Below are positions 7,415 through 14,116 of a DNA stretch of 44,175 nt, piece by piece. How positions within the stretch are numbered: position 1 is the first letter of the stretch; each line of letters opens with the position of its first letter. The DNA is taken from NCBI GenBank assembly GCA_946403215.1, contig CAMIZG010000012.1:1-44175 (forward strand), in the 5' to 3' direction. The DNA comes from an uncultured Bacteroidales bacterium (GTDB taxonomy: Bacteria; Bacteroidota; Bacteroidia; Bacteroidales; Paludibacteraceae). The translations under genes and the position numbers were made by a program. A model generated the notes under the pieces. That model ran no database searches. It was given only the letters and a program-made list of their open reading frames with translations, and had not been told where the DNA came from.

Positions 7415-9916
7415 ATGAAGCGTAGCATACATACAATACTCCTGTCAGTCATAGCTTGCACCGTTATGTGCGGCGCGATGGGTGCGCAGGAATATACGCT
7501 TCGCCACTACGACGACCATAACGGGTTGAGCCATCATCGCGTGTCGCGTGTTGTACAAGACAGCACAGGCATGATCTGGATAGGCACGTACAACGGTCTG
7601 AACCGCTTTGACGGCTACCGTTTCACGGTGTTCAAGGCCGAGGAGGCTGACGGGCTGACCTTGCCCAGCGACCGCGTACGACGTATTGACCTAACCGACA
7701 ACAATAATATATTATGTTTGATTGACGACAGCGTGGTGCTGTTCGACACGCACACCTGTCGCTTTGAAGCCCTGCCTGCCGACGTGCCGGAGGAGACCAT
7801 CCGGCACATGCAGATGCAGCACAACCCTGACTTGTGGCGCCCAAGAGACCAGGTGTACCCAGTCGGTAACCTAAGTTTCACGGGGATCCGCAGCGACTAT
7901 GTGGACCGGCAAGGCAACCACTGGCTGGTGGATGACCACGGACTGTATGTGGCTACACCTGTACCATCGCGGGGCACTTCCATCAACCGGGACGAGGTGC
8001 GCGCCATGAAACGGATGCACGACGGCTACATCGTGGCATCCATCCGCGGCACGAAACAATTAGCTGTATATGACAGCACACTGCACCTGCTCGGGTACGT
8101 GCGGCCCAACGGGCTATTATCCAAGCAACCTACACCCTTTACTTCGCAAATATATTGTATTTATGAGAGCCGTGACAGCAGCCGCATTTATCTGGGCTGC
8201 AAGCCCGGCAGCTTGATTGAGTACAGAGCTGACAACTCCGACCGTGCCTGCAAAGCAGGGCGGTTCATCACGCATCCAGAGCTGCGCAACGTGTACGACG
8301 TGCTGGAGGACAACAATGGCACGGTCTGGGCTGCATCGTTCGGATTCGGACTATGGAGAAGCAAGAATTCAGGATTCAGGATTCAGGATTCAGATGCCAG
8401 AGATCAGATGTCAGCATTTGAGCAGGTGCCCGGGACAGAGGGAATGCGCATTCGCAGGCTACTGGTGATGGACGACAACACGCTGCTGGCGGCTACGGAG
8501 GATGGACTGCTGGTGATGAAGCAGTCAGCAATCAGCAGTCAGCCGTCCGATTCGTTCGTGATGATTCAGCGGAAGGGCGGACGTGAGCGTTCGCTGAGCA
8601 GCAATGCGCTGCTGAGCCTCGCGCTGTTCGGCGGGCGGCTGTATATAGCCACCGAGGGCGGCGGAATAAACCGCCTCGTGGGTGATATACATGCCACAGA
8701 GCCGGAGTTTGAGCACATCACGCAGGCAGACGGACTGAGCAGCGACATCGTGTATGAGTTCCTGCCATGGAGCGCAACCGAACTGCTTGTGCAGTGCAGT
8801 AACTCACTGACCATCCTGAACACCACCGACGGCACACTGGTGAACTATGGCAAGTCGTTCTTTAGTACGGCAGCCGAGGAGTCGTCGAACCTGGGCGAGG
8901 TGGCGCCTGTCGATCTGGGTGACGGACGGATACTCGTAGCACCGAACGATGGCGTGCTGCTGCTTAGCAAGGACGAACTGACTCAGGAGGCAGCTCCCGT
9001 ACACATTGCGTTCAGTGCGTTTGTACTGGAGGGTAAGGTCAACTACGCCGTGGATGATGTAACCCGGCTCACGCTCGACCCGCACGAGCGCAGTTTAGCG
9101 GTGCAGTTCGCCGCACTTGACTACCGCGGCAATACCGACATCCAGTACCGCACGCGTTTCTATGCCGCGGGCACAAAAGATGTGCCATGGACTGCACCTA
9201 CCGAAATGAGTCAGGTGCTGATGCAGGACATCACCCCGGGTGAGTATATCTTTGAGGTGTGCTCCACCAACGCCTTAGGACAATGGCAGGATAACACCCG
9301 CAGGCTCTATATCACCGTGACGCCTACGTTCTGGCAGAGCACGACAGGCCTGGTGCTGCAGATAGGTATGCTACTACTCATAGCCATTGCTATCGCTATC
9401 CAATCGACGCGTGTTCACTACCACCGCAAGCGACGGGCAGAGACACTGGAAGCTTACCTTGACCTGCAGGAGAGGTATCTGCTGATAAGCGATCAGCAAT
9501 CAGCAGTCAGTGATCAGCAAACAGATGTCAGCAGTCAGCAGCCAGAGCCGTTGCCGATACCGGAGATTATTGTTCCGGGGTACACTAGCGAGAACGAGAA
9601 GTTCCTGAACACGCTGCACGTATTCATGGAGCAGCACATAAGCGACAACAATATGTCGATTGACGACATAGCCAAGGTTACTTGCATGAGCCGCTCATCG
9701 CTGAACAGAAAGATGCACGAGCTGTTCAACCTGTCGGCGAAGGACTTTGTGCAAGCAGCACGTATCAAGCACGCGTGCAACCTGTTGCGCTCCACCGGCA
9801 TGGCAACAAAGGAGGTTGCCTACGCCTGCGGCTTCAGCGACCCCCGTTACTTCTCCAAATCATTCAAGGCCAATACAGGTAAGACTCCTACTGAGTACAG
9901 GGAAAGCGAGAAGTAA
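7415..9916 (+). CDS. Membrane sensor fused directly to an AraC DNA-binding domain
   Basis: An 833-residue regulator. Signal peptide about 1-26; periplasmic beta-propeller repeats of the two-component-regulator type (first: GLSHHRVSRVVQDSTGMIWI; others near DRQGNHWLV, NGTVWAASFG, NTLLAATEDG). A Y_Y_Y domain follows (about 535-635), then one membrane helix (about 645-662), a basic and coiled segment, and a C-terminal AraC-type helix-turn-helix (about 735-833, ending FKANTGKTPTEYRESEK). Hybrid two-component systems of Bacteroidetes have histidine kinase, ATPase and receiver domains between membrane helix and HTH. Here only about 70 residues lie there, with no H-box or receiver. I start at ATG 7415 because the signal peptide begins there; the frame is open further upstream only through the leader repeats. 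Three heptamer arrays are translated within it. It probably senses pectin fragments and controls the flanking operons. Confidence 0.9.
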   Translation: MKRSIHTILLSVIACTVMCGAMGAQEYTLRHYDDHNGLSHHRVSRVVQDSTGMIWIGTYNGLNRFDGYRFTVFKAEEADGLTLPSDRVRRIDLTDNNNILCLIDDSVVLFDTHTCRFEALPADVPEETIRHMQMQHNPDLWRPRDQVYPVGNLSFTGIRSDYVDRQGNHWLVDDHGLYVATPVPSRGTSINRDEVRAMKRMHDGYIVASIRGTKQLAVYDSTLHLLGYVRPNGLLSKQPTPFTSQIYCIYESRDSSRIYLGCKPGSLIEYRADNSDRACKAGRFITHPELRNVYDVLEDNNGTVWAASFGFGLWRSKNSGFRIQDSDARDQMSAFEQVPGTEGMRIRRLLVMDDNTLLAATEDGLLVMKQSAISSQPSDSFVMIQRKGGRERSLSSNALLSLALFGGRLYIATEGGGINRLVGDIHATEPEFEHITQADGLSSDIVYEFLPWSATELLVQCSNSLTILNTTDGTLVNYGKSFFSTAAEESSNLGEVAPVDLGDGRILVAPNDGVLLLSKDELTQEAAPVHIAFSAFVLEGKVNYAVDDVTRLTLDPHERSLAVQFAALDYRGNTDIQYRTRFYAAGTKDVPWTAPTEMSQVLMQDITPGEYIFEVCSTNALGQWQDNTRRLYITVTPTFWQSTTGLVLQIGMLLLIAIAIAIQSTRVHYHRKRRAETLEAYLDLQERYLLISDQQSAVSDQQTDVSSQQPEPLPIPEIIVPGYTSENEKFLNTLHVFMEQHISDNNMSIDDIAKVTCMSRSSLNRKMHELFNLSAKDFVQAARIKHACNLLRSTGMATKEVAYACGFSDPRYFSKSFKANTGKTPTEYRESEK
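8366..8414. repeat. Heptamer array NNNTCAG in the regulator gene, 7 units
   Basis: Units are AATTCAG, GATTCAG x3, ATGCCAG, AGATCAG, ATGTCAG. They are read in frame between two propeller repeats as a short polar loop beginning near RSKNSGFRIQDSD. Confidence 0.85.
8522..8549. repeat. Short CNNTCAG heptamer array in the regulator gene
   Basis: CAGTCAG, CAATCAG, CAGTCAG, CCGTCCG; translated as KQSAISSQPSD within the propeller. Confidence 0.75.
9490..9545. repeat. CNNTCAG heptamer array in the juxtamembrane linker, 8 units
   Basis: CGATCAG, CAATCAG, CAGTCAG, TGATCAG, CAAACAG, ATGTCAG, CAGTCAG, CAGCCAG. It encodes SDQQSAVSDQQTDVSSQQ exactly where a histidine kinase module would sit in a hybrid two-component regulator. 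Confidence 0.85.
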
Positions 9917-9984
9917 TCAGCCAAGTTTGGCTGATTCTGAGTAATAAAAAAGTCCCATTTGGCACTCACCAAATGGGACTTTTA
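9915..9984. terminator. Two tandem hairpins; bidirectional terminator between convergent genes
   Basis: The first hairpin AATCAGCCAA-GT-TTGGCTGATT (9915-9936) overlaps the last base or two of the regulator stop codon. The second, AAAAAGTCCCATTTGG-CACTCA-CCAAATGGGACTTTT (9946-9983), has A-run and T-run flanks and would terminate transcription from both sides. The next gene converges from 10711. Confidence 0.85.
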
Positions 9985-10000
9985 TTAATCGCAAATTAAT

Positions 10001-10711
10001 TTATTTCGCAGCTGTACCCAGAACATTGTACTCAACGCCGTTCTTCAGGATCAGAACCTGACCGTTGCGGATAACCTTCTGTGCCTTTGCACCTTCGAAT
10101 ACGTTATCTACCGGGGTCTCACCACCAACTTCGATCTTAACGATGCGATAGCCGCCCTCGAACTCTTTGATTTGAACTTCGTCAGCAATTGCTTGGTACT
10201 CTAATACCTTCCAAATATAACCTTCGTCATCAGCACCTTCTGCGCCTTTGCTCTTTGCGGGCAGAACAAGGTCGGAAGAAAGAGCTACAGCACCTTGAGG
10301 GAATTTACCTTCTGCGTCAGCGAAATTAGCAGGAGTACCACCTTTTGCTGCAACATGCAACTTGATTTCAGCGCCTACGGAAACACCCTTGAGAATGAGA
10401 ACACCATTTTTACCTCCGAACTCGAAGCACTTACCCGGATAGATAACAAATGCTTTCTTCTTGTCGGAAGTGTTCTTTGTTTCAAAAATGAAATTCGGTT
10501 CAGCGGTGATGATGGCATCGTTAGCGTCTCCGCCCTTGATGTCATACACATACTTTCCTTTGGCTTCGTCCGATTCAGACGTATTCAGCGTAGCGCCGCC
10601 ACCCGGAGTCCACTCGCTAATGGAAGTACCAACAGCAGCCAAATCCAAAGTCTTGGCGTTAACTGTCAATGCTGCAACGATAGCAGCTGCAAAGAGGAAG
10701 ATTTTTTTCAT
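10001..10711 (-). CDS. Small secreted beta-rich protein with NG-x-NG tail
   Basis: 236 residues with a signal peptide (about 1-19, ending VNA). The body is Gly/Val/Ala-rich with alternating beta pattern and no catalytic motif that I recognise; it could be a carbohydrate-binding or adhesive beta-sandwich. The C-terminus KVIRNGQVLILKNGVEYNVL is the cleanest example in this window of the shared tail. It is monocistronic, with its own promoter (10775-10806) and the bidirectional terminator at its end, next to the sensor regulator but convergent with it. Function unknown. Confidence 0.85.
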   Translation of the reverse strand: MKKIFLFAAAIVAALTVNAKTLDLAAVGTSISEWTPGGGATLNTSESDEAKGKYVYDIKGGDANDAIITAEPNFIFETKNTSDKKKAFVIYPGKCFEFGGKNGVLILKGVSVGAEIKLHVAAKGGTPANFADAEGKFPQGAVALSSDLVLPAKSKGAEGADDEGYIWKVLEYQAIADEVQIKEFEGGYRIVKIEVGGETPVDNVFEGAKAQKVIRNGQVLILKNGVEYNVLGTAAK

Positions 10712-10774
10712 GATTGTTAAATTTTGATTGTTAATAGTATATTAAAATGTTGCTTTGCTTACAAAAACCGAGTA

Positions 10775-10806
10775 CAAAGGTAGTAAAATTATTTTACTTT
10801 TGCAAG
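10775..10806 (-). promoter_or_regulatory. Promoter of the small secreted protein gene
   Basis: Minus-strand TACCTTTG (10775-10782) with CTTG 20 bases upstream (10803-10806) fits the Bacteroidetes promoter with one mismatch. The 5' leader would be about 60 bases. Confidence 0.65.
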
Positions 10807-10894
10807 TCTCACGCGTACGCAGGCGAATTATTCCACCTCTTTGACGAGAAAAGGCACAATAGACATTTCAGAGATAAGTATATCGATTATATTT

Positions 10895-11453
10895 AGAAAA
10901 GAAAAATGCAGCGGTCGGCTGTTTGATAACAGCCTGAGGCTAATCGTCTATCGGTCTTCCGTGAACGAGGTCCCGAAGCCCAATAGCCAATCAGCCTCTC
11001 GCTCGACTCCAATGAGTCGCCCGACCGCCTTACAAAAATACTCAAAAATCCCAAAAATATAATTACTCCATGACATGATCAAAGTAATTCGGGGTCCCCG
11101 AAAGCAATCATGATTGGTTTTGGGGAGAGCGAAGGCATGGGGCGCCTTTTTGCCGCCAAGCGGCATCCGATGCGATCACGTTGGCGAACGCTCCAGCCGC
11201 ATGGATTTTTGGGATTTTTGTGCATGGAGAAGTGCCTTGACTTGGCACTTCGAAAAGGGAAGGCGGGCGGGGAGCCCAAGCCGACCGAGAGCAAAATTTT
11301 TGTGAGCAGCCGGTTGACGGACTATCAGAGTCCGGCAACATGAGCGAAAGACTATACAGGCGGGCTCAATGCTCGCATCGTAGAACGCATGAATAGGCTT
11401 GCGCTCATGACCGCATCAGCGGGCAAAGGCTGAGTATTTTTGATTTAATAATA
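10895..11453 (+). other. Structured element X-Y, copy 1 (no gene in its loop)
   Basis: Two separate parts, X (10895-11040) and Y (11197-11453), each repeated in the same order on the other strand at 14117-15081. X hairpins: GCGGTCGG (10911-10918) with CCGACCGC (11021-11028); GGCTGTT-TGAT-AACAGCC (10917-10934); CGACTC-CAAT-GAGTCG (11004-11019). Y hairpins: GAAGTGCC-TTGACTT-GGCACTTC (11229-11251) and a GTTG...CAAC stem (11313-11339). The end of X (ACAAAAATACTCAAAAATCC, 11032-11051) pairs with the start of Y (GGATTTTTGGGATTTTTGT, 11203-11221) over 19 bp with one bulged A. The loop between them holds a Z element and no gene. Y ends near CTGAGTATTTTTGATTTAAT. I infer a structured RNA or the ends of a mobile unit. 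Confidence 0.7.
11090..11195 (-). repeat. Structured repeat Z, copy 3, shortened
   Basis: On the minus strand it starts GGAGCGTTCG and shares ATCGGATG and ATGCCTTCGCTCTCC with copy 1. The first hairpin is TGCCGC-TTG-GCGGCA where copy 1 has ATGTCGC-TGG-GCGACAT. The long hairpin (11096-11125, CCCCGAAAGCAATC-AT-GATTGGTTTTGGGG on the plus strand) pairs 13 of 14 positions with a different sequence but a mismatch at about the same place. The CCCCAC hairpin is lost. Confidence 0.65.
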
Positions 11454-11481
11454 ATTTACAGGAAAGTTTAGTAACCTGATA

Positions 11482-12531
11482 TTATTTCAGTCGCGCAGCC
11501 CAGCGGCGGAGGTAGGCGAGCCACTCGTTGAAAGAGGTAGCAACAGGATGTGCCTCTTTGGTTGCGCCCACACAGGTGAGGTAGAAATGAAGGCCTACCC
11601 CCGTCCCCTCCCTCAAGGGAAGGGCGTTAAACAGGCAGAGGTTGTTGGAGTTGTCCTGCACCAACTCGCCTGCATATGCGCTGGGGATGAACACAGCCAG
11701 GCCGACGGTCTCTTTGGCGTACTTGACCGTGTCGTTCACCGGCCAATCGGTGCCCCAGGATGCGAGCAATGTACCATTCGCTAAATGCTCGCATAGCCAT
11801 TGGCTATTAGCCATTAGTTGTTGGCCTTTGCTTGGGACGGATTGTACGCCGGTGCAGAGGCCTTCGACGGGCTCGGAGAGGGTGACATCGCAGCGCATAT
11901 CCCGGTGACCGGCTTTGAGTGTGTACTGCACCGTCATATCGACGTTTTTGCCCTCCACTTGCCATCCGCGGTCAGCCACCTCGATGGTGGCACTGTTGCG
12001 CGATTGGGAGGCGATGCGCTGCGAGCGTTCGGCTATGGGTTCGATGTGTACGTGCTTCCTGCCGTTCCAGTACTTGACCGAACCGAGACCGACCGTACCC
12101 GATACACGAAGTATATCATCGCCATAGCCATGGGCGAGCAGACTGTCGTTGGGGTACCAATAACTTGTAGCTAACTCGAGCTGCGGCTTGCGCTTGCAAT
12201 AGATGTCGATGGTCTGTTTCTTGTCGAAATAAATGCGGTAGGCCATGAGTTCTGACTCAACGGCTACGCCGTGGTGGTGGAACGAATGATAGGTATCCCG
12301 CCTACCCCCTACCCCTCCCTGAAGGGAAGGGAGTGAGTCTGTCCATTCGGTTACCGGGTAGCAGTGGCGCACCTTCTTGCCCTCGCGGAGGATGGCGTAG
12401 CCCGTTCTGGCTGAATCGTCAGGCGTGCCGATGCGCCAGAACGAAGTGGCAACTCGCGGACTACAGCCCGCGAGTAAGACCGTCGCTATAGCGACTATTA
12501 GACCGGCGACCAATCGCCTGTTAGACCGTTT
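11482..12531 (-). CDS. DUF4861 family lipoprotein
   Basis: About 349 residues from a GTG at 12531, 10 bases after the stop of the GH28 gene. This start gives a standard lipoprotein signal (KRSNRR, hydrophobic run, LLAGC with Cys23). An ATG at 12576 in the same frame would overlap the GH28 gene and add 15 residues. The family is recognised from the HHGVAVESELMAYRIYFD stretch and overall similarity to the second DUF4861 protein at 29529-30404. The family is common in pectin and uronate loci; its activity is not known to me. Two copies of a palindromic repeat are translated in it: SLPSLQGGVGGR (12301-12334) and ALPLREGTGVG (11594-11627), in different frames of the repeat. Probably anchored in the outer or inner membrane facing the periplasm. 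Confidence 0.8.
   Translation of the reverse strand, partial: KRSNRRLVAGLIVAIATVLLAGCSPRVATSFWRIGTPDDSARTGYAILREGKKVRHCYPVTEWTDSLPSLQGGVGGRRDTYHSFHHHGVAVESELMAYRIYFDKKQTIDIYCKRKPQLELATSYWYPNDSLLAHGYGDDILRVSGTVGLGSVKYWNGRKHVHIEPIAERSQRIASQSRNSATIEVADRGWQVEGKNVDMTVQYTLKAGHRDMRCDVTLSEPVEGLCTGVQSVPSKGQQLMANSQWLCEHLANGTLLASWGTDWPVNDTVKYAKETVGLAVFIPSAYAGELVQDNSNNLCLFNALPLREGTGVGLHFYLTCVGATKEAHPVATSFNEWLAYLRRWAARLK
11594..11627. repeat. Palindromic in-frame repeat, copy 2
   Basis: CCTCCCTCAAGGGAAGGG with CTACCCCC upstream of it. It matches copy 3 at most positions but is read in a different frame, giving LPLREGTGVG. Confidence 0.75.
12301..12334. repeat. Palindromic in-frame repeat, copy 3
   Basis: CCTACCCCCTACCCCTCCCT followed by GAAGGGAAGGGAGT. 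It is translated on the minus strand as SLPSLQGGVGG, the same frame as copy 1 in the esterase gene. Confidence 0.75.
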
Positions 12532-12541
12532 CACTATTAGA

Positions 12542-14089
12542 TTAGTTGAGCGTGACATTCTCAACAGTTGGGGCAAAGGTGAATGCTTCGCCTTGGGTGG
12601 TGGAGATGAGTACGTCCTTGATAGTCAGCCCGTCCGTCTGGCGGAAGAGCGCGCCGTAGGTGGATGAGATAACAATGTCGCTGAGCGTTACGTTCTGGAT
12701 CTTCATCTCGGGCAAGCCGTTGAACAGAATAGCTCTGCCTATGTTGGCTCCCGTGACGTTCTCGATCACGATGTTTCGGAACGCGGGTGTCTCTTCGCTG
12801 ACCGGTGGTGCCTGGGCATTCATGCGAGCGGCTATCTCCTCCTCGGTCTCCTCGCCTGAGCCTTTGCCGCCGTAGAAGAGATCAAACAAGAGGCCTTCGT
12901 TGGGGATATTGACCATGTTGACATCGTGGATGAAGATATTCTCCACCACGCCACCGCGTCCGCGGGTCGACTTGAAGCGCAGACCGACATCGGTGCCGAT
13001 ATACAGGTTGTTGCGTACCTCGATGTTCCTGATACCACCTGACATCTCCGAGCCGCAAACGAAGCCTCCGTGGCCGTGATAAACGATGCAGTTATCCACA
13101 ACCACGTTCTCGGTCGGTATACCTCGGTCGCGTCCGGGTTTGTCCTTGCCTGACTTCATGCAGATAGCATCGTCGCCTACATCGAAGGAGGAGTTGGCAA
13201 TCACCACGTTCTTGCAGGATTCAACATCTATGCCGTCGCCGTTCTGGCTGTACCAGGGGTTGCGGATCGATACGTGGTTGACGATCAGATTTTCGCAGCC
13301 CATGGGGTGGATGTTCCACGCCGGTGAGTTCTCGAAGGTCACACCCTCGAGCAGGATATTCTTGCAGCCCACGAAGTGCAGCAGCACAGGGCGGAGGAAG
13401 GACTTGACCTGCGGCCAGAGACTTTCATCTTCGATGACAGGCACGTTCTGGTCGATGCAGTAGGTCTGTGCGATGACAGAGCCGGAATCTGGGTACCAGA
13501 TGTTCTTCTCCGTAACGATGCCGCCCTTCTCACGCAGATGGGCTTTCCACAGCACGTCGGCCATCTTCTGCTTCTTGAGCGGTCGCCACCAGTCGCCGTT
13601 GCCGTTGAACGTGCCGTGGCCCGTAATGGCTATGTTCTCCGCGTTCAGGGCATTGAGCGGGCTGGTGCAACGCTTGGTGGGAATACCCTCGAACCAATCG
13701 TCGTAGATCTCGTAGAGATCGAGGTCGTGCGAGAAGAGCACAAAACTATTGGGGGCAGTATATAAGCGCACATTGGAGCGGAGCGTGATAGGTCCGGTGG
13801 TGTATATACCTTCGGGGATAACTACTGTGCCACCACCCTCGGCTGTGCAATCGTCTATAGCCCGCTGGATGGCCTCCGTGGAGAGCGAGAAACTGGTCGG
13901 GTCAGCGCCGTAGTCGATCACGTTGTAGGTGCGGTCGGGGAACTGGGGCAGCTTGACTTGCGGCATCTCGAATGACGCCGAGCGGGTCAGGCAGTCAATG
14001 TCCGACTGCTTGGTTATTTGGTACTCCGGCTTGGTGGCGCAGGCGGTCATGATCAGCGCCGCGCAGATAGTTGGAAAGAATTTGTTCAT
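12542..14089 (-). CDS. GH28 polygalacturonase-family lipoprotein
   Basis: A 515-residue GH28 enzyme that should hydrolyse galacturonic acid linkages in pectin (exo-acting or on rhamnogalacturonan cannot be decided). Lipobox IMTAC with Cys17. Right-handed beta-helix; GH28 catalytic motifs are intact: NGD (283-285), GDD (305-307), the HGH segment (338-340) and RFK (371-373). A Glu-rich insertion lies at about 410-425. It is followed 10 bases later by the DUF4861 gene, so the two are co-transcribed. Both are enclosed by the inverted X-Y elements. I see no strong promoter upstream; read-through from the long operon to the right, via the GxxExxY gene, is possible since all are on the minus strand. 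Confidence 0.92.
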   Translation of the reverse strand: MNKFFPTICAALIMTACATKPEYQITKQSDIDCLTRSASFEMPQVKLPQFPDRTYNVIDYGADPTSFSLSTEAIQRAIDDCTAEGGGTVVIPEGIYTTGPITLRSNVRLYTAPNSFVLFSHDLDLYEIYDDWFEGIPTKRCTSPLNALNAENIAITGHGTFNGNGDWWRPLKKQKMADVLWKAHLREKGGIVTEKNIWYPDSGSVIAQTYCIDQNVPVIEDESLWPQVKSFLRPVLLHFVGCKNILLEGVTFENSPAWNIHPMGCENLIVNHVSIRNPWYSQNGDGIDVESCKNVVIANSSFDVGDDAICMKSGKDKPGRDRGIPTENVVVDNCIVYHGHGGFVCGSEMSGGIRNIEVRNNLYIGTDVGLRFKSTRGRGGVVENIFIHDVNMVNIPNEGLLFDLFYGGKGSGEETEEEIAARMNAQAPPVSEETPAFRNIVIENVTGANIGRAILFNGLPEMKIQNVTLSDIVISSTYGALFRQTDGLTIKDVLISTTQGEAFTFAPTVENVTLN

Positions 14090-14116
14090 AGATATCAGAT
14101 TATTATATCAGTATGG

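Noticed and set aside
11079..11343. Overlapping small reading frames on both strands in the Y element
   Set aside because: They exist in several frames at once, have no start signals, and the sequence is explained by hairpins repeated at 14117-14371.
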